DNA of 64,000 nt from CAXMMR01 sp965198995 (GTDB taxonomy: Bacteria; Pseudomonadota; Alphaproteobacteria; Acetobacterales; Acetobacteraceae), in NCBI GenBank assembly GCA_965198995.1, contig CBDAQG010000002.1, positions 2,790,001-2,854,000 on the forward strand, written 5' to 3'. The position numbers and the translations under genes are program-made. The notes beneath the pieces were generated by a model. That model worked only from the letters and a program-made list of their open reading frames with translations, did not search any database and was not told the DNA's origin. Positions 8,224 to 15,744 of this stretch are shown piece after piece; within the stretch, counting starts at the first letter, position 1, and the number at the start of each line of letters is the position of its first letter.

Positions 8224-9929
8224 GCGGCGCCGGCGCACGGGATGTCCCCAGCGGCGCAGCCGCGCTCGACATCCCCAGCGGCGCAGCCGCGCTCGACATC
8301 CCCAGCGGCGCAGCCGCGCTGGACATCCCCAGCGGCGCAGCCGCGCTGGACATTACCGAGTTCACGATCGACGACGTGCAGTCGGGCCTGGCGCGTGGCG
8401 ACTTCACCTGCGAGACGCTGACACGCGCCTTCCTCGCCCGCATCGACGCCTATGATGGCTCCTACAACGCAATCATCTTCCGCAACGGCGAGGCGATCGC
8501 CGATGCGCGCGAGATCGACCGCCGTCGCGCCGCCGGCGAGACGCTCGGGCCGCTCGCCGGCGTCCCGGTCGTCGTCAAGGACGCGATGGACATGCGCGGC
8601 TTCCCCACCACCGGCGGCTGGCGGCTGCTGCACGCGCCGATGGGCGGCGTCGACCTGTTCCCCGCCACCGACGCCCCGGTGGTGGCGCGATTGCGGGCCG
8701 CCGGCGCGATCATCCTCGGCAAGACCAACATCCCCGTCCTGAGCCACACCGGCAGCCACGCCAACGACAGTTGGGCAGGGCCGACCTACAATGCGGCGGG
8801 ACGCGCCTTCCTGCCCGGCGGCAGCAGCGCCGGCACCGCGACCGCGGTCGCCGCGAGCTTCGCGGTGCTGGGCCTCGCCGAGGAGACCGGCGGCTCGATC
8901 CAGAACCCCGCCTCCGCCCAGGCGCTGGTCGGCATCAAGCCCACCTTCGGCCTGGTCCCGAACGCCGGCGTGCTGCCGCTGTCCAGCCTGCGCGACGTGG
9001 TCGGACCGATCGCCCGATGCGTGCGCGACGCGGCGCTGAGCCTCGACGTGCTCGCCGGCTTCACGACCGAGGACCCGAAGACCGCCGCCTGCTTCGGCTA
9101 CATCCCGCCCGCCGGCTACGCCGCCGCCCTCCGGCCGGACGGGCTGCGCGGCAAGCGGATCGGCCTCTACGGCCCGGGATGGCGCGATCAGCCGCTGTCT
9201 GACGAGGCGGCCGCGCTCTACGATCGCGCACAGGCCGAGCTGGTCGAGGCCGGCGCGGTGCTCGTCGAAGACCCGTTCGCCGGGTCCGGCTTCGCCGCGC
9301 TGCGCCGCTGCACCGTTCCGGGCGCCGATTTCGACGCCCGCGGGCTCGAATCCATCCCCTACGACATCGAAACCTACCTGCGCCGGCTCGGGCCGGACGC
9401 GGCGCTGCAAGGGTTCGAAGCCTTCGCCGCCGCAACCGCCGCGGAGGACCCGTTCGGCCCAGGCGGCGTGCTCCGGTTCATGCCGCGGCTGCCGGACTTC
9501 GTCGCCTGCCGCGCCGACCCGACCCGGCCGCCGGACATGTCCGCCTTCGCCCGAACCCGCGCCGAACACCTCGCCGTGTTCGACGCCGTTTGGGCCCGCG
9601 CCAACCTGGACGCGCTGATCTTCCCGCAGATGCGCGCCGAACTTGGAGCGCGTGACGGCCGGGAGGCCATCCGGGAGACCACCGTCAGCGAAATCAACAT
9701 CGCCGGCCTGCCCGGCGTCACGGTGCCCGCCGGCTACTATCGATCGGGCGCGCCGTTCGGGCTCATCGTGGTCGGCCCGCGCTGGAGCGAAGCCGCGCTG
9801 CTGGGCATCGCCTATGCCTACGAGCAGGCCACCACCCACAGGATCGCTCCGAACTTGCTGCTCTCCGAAAAAGGCGAGGGCTCTGCCCTCGACCCGCTGG
9901 GGCCTGAGGCCCCAGACCCCCACTCATAG
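8220..9929 (+). CDS. Amidase-signature family hydrolase with repeat N-terminus
   Basis: 569 residues from an ATG overlapping the formamidase stop. The triad is visible: Lys120 in VVVKDAMD, cis-Ser202 in GGSSAG and nucleophile Ser226 in EETGGSIQNPAS; the usual GTDTGGSI is altered to EETGGSI. The core resembles family members acting on aliphatic or aromatic amides, but the substrate cannot be told. Two oddities mark the ends. Residues 10-45 are four copies of a nine-residue unit (PSGAAALDI) from a 27-bp tandem repeat. The last 17 or so residues are encoded by a dispersed hairpin repeat, so the original stop has been lost. Both ends are therefore recent additions outside the fold. Confidence 0.9.
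   Translation: MSGAGARDVPSGAAALDIPSGAAALDIPSGAAALDIPSGAAALDITEFTIDDVQSGLARGDFTCETLTRAFLARIDAYDGSYNAIIFRNGEAIADAREIDRRRAAGETLGPLAGVPVVVKDAMDMRGFPTTGGWRLLHAPMGGVDLFPATDAPVVARLRAAGAIILGKTNIPVLSHTGSHANDSWAGPTYNAAGRAFLPGGSSAGTATAVAASFAVLGLAEETGGSIQNPASAQALVGIKPTFGLVPNAGVLPLSSLRDVVGPIARCVRDAALSLDVLAGFTTEDPKTAACFGYIPPAGYAAALRPDGLRGKRIGLYGPGWRDQPLSDEAAALYDRAQAELVEAGAVLVEDPFAGSGFAALRRCTVPGADFDARGLESIPYDIETYLRRLGPDAALQGFEAFAAATAAEDPFGPGGVLRFMPRLPDFVACRADPTRPPDMSAFARTRAEHLAVFDAVWARANLDALIFPQMRAELGARDGREAIRETTVSEINIAGLPGVTVPAGYYRSGAPFGLIVVGPRWSEAALLGIAYAYEQATTHRIAPNLLLSEKGEGSALDPLGPEAPDPHS
8247..8354 (+). repeat. 27-bp tandem repeat, four copies
   Basis: Four head-to-tail 27-bp units (starts 8247, 8274, 8301, 8328). 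They are nearly identical, differing only at CTC/CTG and a terminal ATC/ATT. Each encodes Pro-Ser-Gly-Ala-Ala-Ala-Leu-Asp-Ile in frame at the amidase N-terminus. The near identity implies recent expansion. Confidence 0.95.
9871..9923. repeat. Dispersed hairpin repeat (double-stem module)
   Basis: Two adjacent inverted repeats, GAGGGCTCTGCCCTC and TGGGGCCTGAGGCCCCA. The same arrangement recurs at 14274 and 37574, and in inverse orientation at 12060 and 31678. Here it lies inside the 3' end of the amidase frame. The stems would form in RNA on either strand and could act as a terminator or mRNA stabiliser, though no T-run follows. Confidence 0.85.
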
Positions 9930-10017
9930 ATACCGGTGTTCGAGCGGGCTCTTCTTGACTTGCGCAGCACATCAAATGGCTGCGCCGCTCGCCGTCCGAC
10001 AGTCTGAGCCACAATCC

Positions 10018-10136
10018 CTAACGAGATGTTTCCACAGCCTCGGCTTTGGTGGGGTCAAGGGGCGGAGTAAGCCAATGGTTCCGACTGCGCGACGCGCAGT
10101 TGGAAGGGCTTACGGAGGGAAAGCCCCTTGCCTTTG
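10018..10136. repeat. Dispersed repeat, long module
   Basis: Runs from CTAACGAGATGTTTCC through a stem ACTGCGCGACGCGCAGT to GGAAAGCCCCTTGCC. Homologous copies, some inverted and partial, lie at 11876, 14387, 31526 and 33220. The copy ends 4 bp from the stop of the LuxR-type gene on the other strand, so it fills the space between two convergent genes. Confidence 0.8.
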
Positions 10137-10139
10137 CTT

Positions 10140-10862
10140 CTACCGCGCCAGCCAACCGCTCGCCAGCGCCGCCAGCTGGCTGCGCGAGCGCGCGCCAAGC
10201 TTGCTGCGGGCGTTGTCCAGGTGAAACCGCACGGTCGCCTCGCTGATGCCGAGCATCGAGGCCATGTCGCGATCGGCCAGCCCCTGGGCCAGCAGCATGG
10301 CGCATTCGCGCTCGCGCGGACTGAGCGTCGCTGACGGCGCTTCGACCACGGCGCCCGCCAGCGCCTCCGCGCGATGCAGCGACGCCGTCGCGACGACCTG
10401 CAGGAACGTCTGCTCCTGCCGATTGAGCCGGTCGCGATCGCCGCCAACCACCACCAGCCCGAGATTGCCCTCATGCGTGCGCACCGGCACCGCCAGCCCT
10501 TCGCGGAACCCGTAGCGCGCCGCCGCCTCGTAAACCTCATGGCCGGCATCGTTGCGCGGCAGCCGGGTGCGCAGCTCCGACCAGGTGATCGGCGCGCCGG
10601 AGACGATCGCCCATCGTGGCGTCGGATCACGCGTCGCGTAGCCCTGCTCGGCATATTCCGCCAGCCATGCGGCCGGCCAGTTCTGAAAGTGGAACATCGG
10701 CGTGCCGGCGGCGCGCGGTCCGGTGATCATCCCGCAAGCGACCGCGCTCATGCCGACCACGGCGACGGCGCGGTCCGTCAGCGCGGCAAGCGTCGACATG
10801 GCTGCACACCGGTGCACTTCATCAACGATTATGAAACTGCGTTCGCCGAGGCTCTCGATCAT
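10140..10862 (-). CDS. LuxR-family regulator with autoinducer-binding-type domain (LuxR solo)
   Basis: 240 residues; ATG at 10862, with an alternative start at 10799. Residues about 40-165 resemble the LuxR autoinducer-binding domain, with conserved Trp/Tyr, the Asp-Pro of YATRDPTPRW and the Gly of YGFREGLAVPV. Residues 175-238 form a GerE helix-turn-helix (LSPRERECAMLLAQG; ISEATVRFHLDNARSKLG). No acyl-homoserine-lactone synthase gene is present in the window, so it may answer to exogenous signals or to another small molecule. It is convergent with the amidase operon and divergent from the regulator at 11010. Confidence 0.85.
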   Translation of the reverse strand: MIESLGERSFIIVDEVHRCAAMSTLAALTDRAVAVVGMSAVACGMITGPRAAGTPMFHFQNWPAAWLAEYAEQGYATRDPTPRWAIVSGAPITWSELRTRLPRNDAGHEVYEAAARYGFREGLAVPVRTHEGNLGLVVVGGDRDRLNRQEQTFLQVVATASLHRAEALAGAVVEAPSATLSPRERECAMLLAQGLADRDMASMLGISEATVRFHLDNARSKLGARSRSQLAALASGWLAR

Positions 10863-11009
10863 TGCTCAGTCGCGACGTTTTCCGTTGCTCTCGCCAGCCA
10901 ATCACGCGGCTGATTCCTGCCGACGTCGTTATCCTCCCGAAAGTGGGAGGTCAACAGCCATCGCCGATCGTCTAGAACACCACCTCTGTCGTCATCAGGC
11001 AATGTTCTC

Positions 11010-11873
11010 GTGCCGTCAGACGATCAGCAGCACCTGGTGGAGCGAAGACGTATGTCGGTGGCAGTCACGTGCAACAACAACCGTTCATCATCGTCATGCT
11101 TGCCCGACCACTATACGGTCGTCCTGGTGGATAGCTGCCGGCTGTTCCGCGAAGGACTGAGCAGCATTCTTCTCAGGTCCTGCTTCACGATCGTCATGGA
11201 AGCGGCCAATATCCAGACTGTCCTCGGCGCGCAGGATCGCGATCTCGGCAACGCGTTTGACCTGCTGATCTACTCGCTGGATCCAGACCGATCGATTGCC
11301 AATCAACTCGCCACCCTCGCAACAGTACGGCGGCATGATCCCAACAGCAAGACGGTGCTCCTGCTACCGTCCTGTTCAGTCGAAGACCTGGTTGCGGCAG
11401 TCCTGTGCGGCATCGAGGGGGTGATCCTCAACGATCTTTCCGGCCAGAGACTGATCTCTGCGCTCGAGCTGGTCATGCAGGATCAGCACGTGCTGCCAGG
11501 CATCTGCAAGGACATCGTCGCCAGGCTGCGATCCGCGCAGGCGCCAGAGCTGCAAACGCTCGACATCACCCTGCCCGACCGCCGCAATGATCCGCGCATC
11601 ACGGCCAATGGCCGCCGCGTCGTTGACGCATCGACATCGAAGCGCAACCTCGGCCTGTCGGATCGCGAGGTCCAGATACTGCGAGGTCTTGTCGAAGGCT
11701 GCGCCAACAAGATGATCGCCCGGCGGCTCAACATCGCCGAAGCGACCGTGAAGGTGCACATCAAGGGATTGCTCAGGAAGCTCAACCTGAGCAACCGAAC
11801 CCAGGCTGCGATCTGGGCGGTCAATCACAGCCTGCTGCCCGAGACCGATGAGGCGGCTGAAGTGTCCGCTTGA
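11010..11873 (+). CDS. NarL/FixJ-type regulator with degenerate receiver
   Basis: 287 residues (alternative ATG at 11052). Residues about 35-150 align with a receiver domain (VVLVDSCRLFREGL), but the active site is gone. The usual second Asp of DD is Ser, the phosphoacceptor region reads FDLLIYSLDPD with no Asp at the strand end, and the conserved Lys is Asn in EGVILND. Residues 215-275 form an intact LuxR helix-turn-helix (LSDREVQILRGLVEG; EATVKVHIKGLLRKL). It should therefore bind DNA independently of Asp phosphorylation. No histidine kinase lies nearby. It is divergent from the LuxR solo across a 147-bp gap. Confidence 0.85.
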   Translation: MPSDDQQHLVERRRMSVAVTCNNNRSSSSCLPDHYTVVLVDSCRLFREGLSSILLRSCFTIVMEAANIQTVLGAQDRDLGNAFDLLIYSLDPDRSIANQLATLATVRRHDPNSKTVLLLPSCSVEDLVAAVLCGIEGVILNDLSGQRLISALELVMQDQHVLPGICKDIVARLRSAQAPELQTLDITLPDRRNDPRITANGRRVVDASTSKRNLGLSDREVQILRGLVEGCANKMIARRLNIAEATVKVHIKGLLRKLNLSNRTQAAIWAVNHSLLPETDEAAEVSA

Positions 11874-11875
11874 AA

Positions 11876-11969
11876 GTTCAGACTGCGCTATGCGGAGTCG
11901 GAATCTTTGGCTTACGCCGCCCCGTGATCCCACCGAAGCCGATGCTTTGAAAACATTGATTTAGGGGCT
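11876..11969. repeat. Dispersed repeat, long module (diverged copy)
   Basis: CAGACTGCGCTATGCGGAGTCGG... CTTACGCCGCCCCGTGATCCC: an inverted, diverged relative of the element at 10018. It begins 2 bp after the response-regulator stop. With the next repeat it fills most of the 11874-12271 gap, which holds no other recognisable feature. Confidence 0.7.
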
Positions 11970-12059
11970 GTGGCGGAGGCCGTCCGACATCGAGCGGCGC
12001 AGCGATATAAGATGCTACGCAAGCCAAGAACGACTCCGCCGGAACACCAATGCATGACG

Positions 12060-12187
12060 AACGGGTCTGGGCCTCAGGCCCGTCATGCGAATGCACACTG
12101 CGCGTGACGGGTCGAGGGCGGAGTGAGCCAAGGGTTCCGGCGGCGCTAAACGCCGTGGCAAAGGCTCACGGAGGGCCAGCCCTCGCC
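12060..12187. repeat. Dispersed composite repeat
   Basis: Combines GGTCTGGGCCTCAGGCCCG, a GTCATGCG/CGCGTGACGGGTC stem and a GGGCGGAGTGAGCCAAGG segment that ends AGGGCCAGCCCTCGCC. The same composite recurs at 33220-33402. It lies just upstream of the isochorismatase-family gene. Confidence 0.8.
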
Positions 12188-12271
12188 GCGAGGTGACATG
12201 TCTGCGCCTCGATGGGCAACATGGTCAGCTATTTGCATGCCGGACCGGCATCGTGCCAGGGAGCTCCCGTG

Positions 12272-12967
12272 ATGCCATCGAACACCGCCACCGCGAGGCA
12301 GCCCGACGCGTCATCCCTGCCCGACAGGGTGCGTGCCCTGCCGCACATGGAGGTGCTCGGCGACATGGTGGAGCCCGCGCGCACGGCGCTGGTCGTGGTC
12401 GACATCCAGGTTGACTTCGCCGCCGCTCACGGCGTGATCGGGCGCAGCGGCGCCGACATGTCGACGGCGGAAGCCGCGATCGACCGCATCGAAGCGCTGA
12501 TCGGGTGCGCACGCGAGGCCGGCGCCACAGTCGCCTTCATGCGTGTCGTCACCCGCGAGGAAACCGACTCGGTGGCCTTGACGACCTGGATGGATCGTCG
12601 CGGCACACCGGGCCGGGGCGCGATCTGCCGCGCCGAGGGCGGGGGTGCCGACTTTTACCGCGTGCGGCCCGCGCCCGGCGACATCGAAATCCAAAAGCGC
12701 ATCTACAGCAGCTTCCACGGCACCGATCTGGATGCGCAGCTGCGCGCCAGGGGCGTGGACACCGTCGTCGTCACCGGGATCAGCACCGATTGCTGCGTCG
12801 ACTCCACCGCCCGCGACGCCTTCCACCACAATTACCACGTGTTCGTCGTCTCCGACGCCTGCGCAACGTTCGAGCACTCCCTGCATCTTGGAACACTCAA
12901 CGTCCTGCAGCAGCACTGCGCCCTGCTGGTGACCAGCGATGCCGTCATCGCCGCCTGGCAGGGCTGA
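12272..12967 (+). CDS. Isochorismatase-family cysteine amidohydrolase
   Basis: 231 residues from the ATG at 12272 (GGGAG 8 bp upstream; a start at 12212 is possible but lacks a site). The catalytic triad of the family is visible: Asp44 (VVVDIQVDF), Lys142 (IQKRIYSSF) and Cys175 (TDCCVDSTARDAF), with a cis-peptide-type VTGIST just before the Cys. Family members hydrolyse ureidoacrylate (RutB), N-carbamoylsarcosine, biuret or nicotinamide in the cytoplasm. It is a close paralogue of the protein at 24735, with shared FYRVRPAPGD and YSSFxGTDLDA blocks. An MFS carrier gene follows 59 bp later. The substrate is unknown; a linear amide/urea product of ring opening is the best guess. Confidence 0.88.
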   Translation: MPSNTATARQPDASSLPDRVRALPHMEVLGDMVEPARTALVVVDIQVDFAAAHGVIGRSGADMSTAEAAIDRIEALIGCAREAGATVAFMRVVTREETDSVALTTWMDRRGTPGRGAICRAEGGGADFYRVRPAPGDIEIQKRIYSSFHGTDLDAQLRARGVDTVVVTGISTDCCVDSTARDAFHHNYHVFVVSDACATFEHSLHLGTLNVLQQHCALLVTSDAVIAAWQG

Positions 12968-13026
12968 CCCCCGCAGCCGCCTGTTCCCAGCCGGCAGATG
13001 ATGCGTCGCAGAGAAGAGAAAGGCCG

Positions 13027-14262
13027 ATGACCTTGCACAACCAGGCGCGCTTCGTCGTGCTCGCGGCCCTCAGCCTGCTCTACTTCCTGCTGATGGCGAC
13101 AACCTTCAACTCGCTCGGCCAGGTCCTGCCGTTCATGGTGCCGGACCTGCACATGAACTGGTCAGAGGCCGGCTTCGGCTTCACCCTGCTCGGCGTCGCC
13201 TGCGGCATCGCCAGCCTCGTACCGGCGATGCTGATCCGCCGCGTCGGCGTGAGCCTGACGCTGCTGGCCGGCACGGCGCTGCTCGTCGCCGGCTTCGTAG
13301 CCCTGGCGGCCACCCGCGACGTGCTGCTCTACAATGTCGGAACAACGCTGCTCGGCCTCGGCTTCTGCCTGTGCGGCACCGTGCCCGGTGTCTACATCGT
13401 CTCCAACACCTTCGATCGGCAATCGACCGCGCTCGGGGTGTACTTCACCTCGGGCAGCCTCGGCGCCGTCGGCGGCCCGATCTTCTTCTACCTGGTCAGC
13501 GAGCTGACCAGCGGCTGGCGCACCTACTGGCTGCTCTGTGCCGCCGCGAGCGCTCTCATCGGCGGCTTCGCGCTCATCGTCACCCGCGACCGCGGCGCCA
13601 TCCGGCCACCGGAGGCCGCCGACGCGCCGATCGAGGCGCCACGATGGACGGTGAACGCCGCCCTCAGGACGCCGCAGCTCTGGATCGTCATCGCCGCCTA
13701 CACAGGCTGCCTGCTCGTCAACACCACCGTGCACAGCTTCGCCTTTCGCCACCTGATGGATCACGGCCTGAGTAAGGGGTCGGCCACCGCGCTGATCAGC
13801 CTCGCCGCCCTGGTCGGCGCCGCGAGTGCCGCCGCCGCCGGCGTCATCGGCGAACGGGTCGAGCCCCGCCGGCTCACCATGCTGTCCCTCGGCGCACTCA
13901 GCCTGTCGTCGGCAACCCTCGCCGTCGCGCATGGCTGGCTCGATCTCGCCGCGTTCGCCGTCAGCATGGGCGTCGGCCTCGGCTTCAGCTACGTCAGCAC
14001 CGCCATGTTGCTGAACAGCTATTTCGGGCGACGCGCCAGCCTCGAACTCTACTCGGTGATGGCCGTCGTCTCGACCTCGGCCGCCCTCGGGCCGGGCCTG
14101 GGCGGCATGGTTCGCGACTACACCGGAAACTTCGAGGCAGTCTTCGCAAGCCTCGCCGCCATCGACGTCGTGCTGCTCCTGCTCGTGCTGCAAATGCGCG
14201 CCCCCAGCACGGCGCCCAAGGTGATCGACGGCGTCGGCAAGGCACGGGGCTTTGCTCCTTGA
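13027..14262 (+). CDS. MFS transporter
   Basis: 411 residues, about 12 membrane segments, ATG at 13027 preceded by AGAGAAAGG. The N-terminus has the block TTFNSLGQVLPFMVPDLHMNWSEAGFG, shared in altered form with the MFS proteins at 17024 and 31810, so the three form a local paralogous family. The charged cytoplasmic loop around residue 190 separates the two six-helix halves. The last few residues (GKARGFAP) come from a dispersed repeat that has overwritten the original 3' end. Downstream of an amidohydrolase, it probably carries the pathway substrate. Confidence 0.85.
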   Translation: MTLHNQARFVVLAALSLLYFLLMATTFNSLGQVLPFMVPDLHMNWSEAGFGFTLLGVACGIASLVPAMLIRRVGVSLTLLAGTALLVAGFVALAATRDVLLYNVGTTLLGLGFCLCGTVPGVYIVSNTFDRQSTALGVYFTSGSLGAVGGPIFFYLVSELTSGWRTYWLLCAAASALIGGFALIVTRDRGAIRPPEAADAPIEAPRWTVNAALRTPQLWIVIAAYTGCLLVNTTVHSFAFRHLMDHGLSKGSATALISLAALVGAASAAAAGVIGERVEPRRLTMLSLGALSLSSATLAVAHGWLDLAAFAVSMGVGLGFSYVSTAMLLNSYFGRRASLELYSVMAVVSTSAALGPGLGGMVRDYTGNFEAVFASLAAIDVVLLLLVLQMRAPSTAPKVIDGVGKARGFAP

Positions 14263-14273
14263 TGCCGGCAAGC

Positions 14274-14326
14274 AAGGCGAGGGCTCTGCCCTCGACCCGC
14301 TGGGGCCTGAGGCCCCAGACCCCCAT
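14274..14326. repeat. Dispersed hairpin repeat (double-stem module)
   Basis: Nearly identical to the copy at 9871 (AAGGCGAGGGCTCTGCCCTC then TGGGGCCTGAGGCCCCA). It lies 11 bp after the MFS stop, where a bidirectional or intrinsic-type transcription barrier would be expected. Confidence 0.88.
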
Positions 14327-14386
14327 CACTGAAGGATCTGTCTAAATCGCGGCGGCGCCCTCGTCGAACGTCCAATGGCAAGGTCT

Positions 14387-14444
14387 CTAACGAGATGTTT
14401 CCAAGCCAAGGCTTTGGTGAGGTCAAGCGGCAAAGCCCCTTGGG
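14387..14444. repeat. Dispersed repeat, long module (partial)
   Basis: CTAACGAGATGTTTCCAAG...GGCTTTGGTGAGGTCAAG...AAGCCCCTTGGG: a shortened copy of the element at 10018 with the central stem deleted. The rest of the 14263-14724 gap shows no gene. Confidence 0.75.
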
Positions 14445-14724
14445 TAGTGTCTCAGTTTCAGGCCGCCGGCGTTGCTGCGGATCGACAAGCATCCGTGCGC
14501 ATCCCATCAAGATGATCCGCCGGCAAGCGCGTCTGATCTCCCCCGGCTAACCCAGGTGCGAGCGCCGAGCGATCCATGGAGCCCAGCGACAGCCATCCCG
14601 TCCGTCAACGTGGCGAGCGACGTCGACGAGCTTCCCTGTCACCGGTCCTCGCCGCGGCCGGGCGGTCCGCGCCGGCGCCGCTCAGCCCAGCCCCAAGCAC
14701 CACCCCTCAAGGAGAGCCGCTCCC

Positions 14725-15540
14725 ATGAGCTACCGCACCATCAAGGTCAGCCCGCTCACCCCGGTCATCGGCGCCGAGATCTCGGACATCGACCTCACCC
14801 AGCCCCTGTCGGACGAGCAGACCGATGAGCTGAAGCAGGCGTTGTCCGAGCACCTCGCCATCTTCTTCCGCGACCAGCCGATCGACTTCGAGAACCACAA
14901 GACCCTGGCCCGCCATTTCGGCGGCATCCACATCGCCCCCAGCACCGCGCAATGGCGCGTGCCGGAGCACCCGGAAGTCACCATCATCCACGCCGACGAG
15001 ACCTCTAAATTCGTCGCCGGCGAGGATTGGCACTCCGACATGAGCTGCGACCCGGAGCCGCCGCTCGGCTCCATCCTGCACATGCACACGGTGCCGGAGA
15101 GCGGCGGCGACACCGTCTTCTCCAACATGTATGCCGCCTACGACGCCCTGTCCGACCGGATGAAGACGCTCCTCGAGGGCCTCACGGCGACGCATGACGC
15201 GGTCGTCGGCTTCGGCGGCATCACTCCCGAAGGCATGAAGCTGCCCCGCTCCTCGCACCCGGTCATCCGGCGCCACCCGGTCACCGGCCGCAAGACGATC
15301 TACGTGAACAAAGGCTACACCACCCGCATCAACGAGCTCCCCAAGGACGAGAGCGCAGCGCTGCTGTCATTCCTGTTCCAACACGTCCAACGACCACAGT
15401 TCCAGTGCCGCTTCCAGTGGCGCGCCAACTCGATCGCCTTCTGGGACAACCGTTCGGCCCAGCACTCGGCCATCTGGGACTACTTCCCAAAGACCCGGTC
15501 CGGCTACCGCATCCAGGTCCTCGGCGACAAGCCAGTGTAA
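14725..15540 (+). CDS. TauD/TfdA-family 2-oxoglutarate/Fe(II) dioxygenase
   Basis: 271 residues; the ATG at 14725 has AAGGAGAG upstream. Iron ligands are His103 and Asp105 (EDWHSDMSC) and His247 (SAQHSAIWDY); Arg258 should bind 2-oxoglutarate, 11 residues after the distal His as in TauD. The product would hydroxylate a substrate next to a heteroatom using O2 and 2-oxoglutarate. It resembles the paralogue at 30688 in layout. It stands alone between repeat clusters, so the operon context is unclear; the surrounding genes suggest an oxidative step on an N-containing compound. Confidence 0.9.
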   Translation: MSYRTIKVSPLTPVIGAEISDIDLTQPLSDEQTDELKQALSEHLAIFFRDQPIDFENHKTLARHFGGIHIAPSTAQWRVPEHPEVTIIHADETSKFVAGEDWHSDMSCDPEPPLGSILHMHTVPESGGDTVFSNMYAAYDALSDRMKTLLEGLTATHDAVVGFGGITPEGMKLPRSSHPVIRRHPVTGRKTIYVNKGYTTRINELPKDESAALLSFLFQHVQRPQFQCRFQWRANSIAFWDNRSAQHSAIWDYFPKTRSGYRIQVLGDKPV

Positions 15541-15594
15541 AAAGGCCAGGGGCTTTGCCCCTGGACCCCATTAAAGGCGGAGCCTTTAAAATCC
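15540..15594. repeat. Dispersed repeat, AGGCCAGGGGC module
   Basis: CCAGGGGCTTTGCCCCTGG stem followed by TTAAAGGCGGAGCCTTTAAAA stem. The same two stems occur at 33118-33173. It starts immediately after the TauD stop and is a plausible transcription terminator. Confidence 0.85.
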
Positions 15595-15639
15595 ATTCTC
15601 ATCCGTGACTCGATGGCGAAATGGGGTGGTCTGGAAGAG

Positions 15640-15744
15640 CGCGATTGAGTGGCTTCGCCAAGCAGACAGGAGCCCGCCGAGACTCCTAACGGACGCGGGT
15701 CTGGGGGCGCCGCCCCCAGCGGGTCCAGGGCAGAGCCCTGACCT
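15640..15744. repeat. Dispersed composite repeat
   Basis: ATTGAGTGGCTTCGCCAAGC...GCAGACAGGAGCCCGCC module joined to GGTCTGGGGGCGCCGCCCCCAGCGGGTCCAGGGC. The same order is found at 33220. It ends at the stop codon of the convergent M20 gene. Confidence 0.8.

Noticed and set aside
8247..8354. CRISPR array
   Set aside because: Units are directly adjacent with no spacers and encode a protein repeat in frame.
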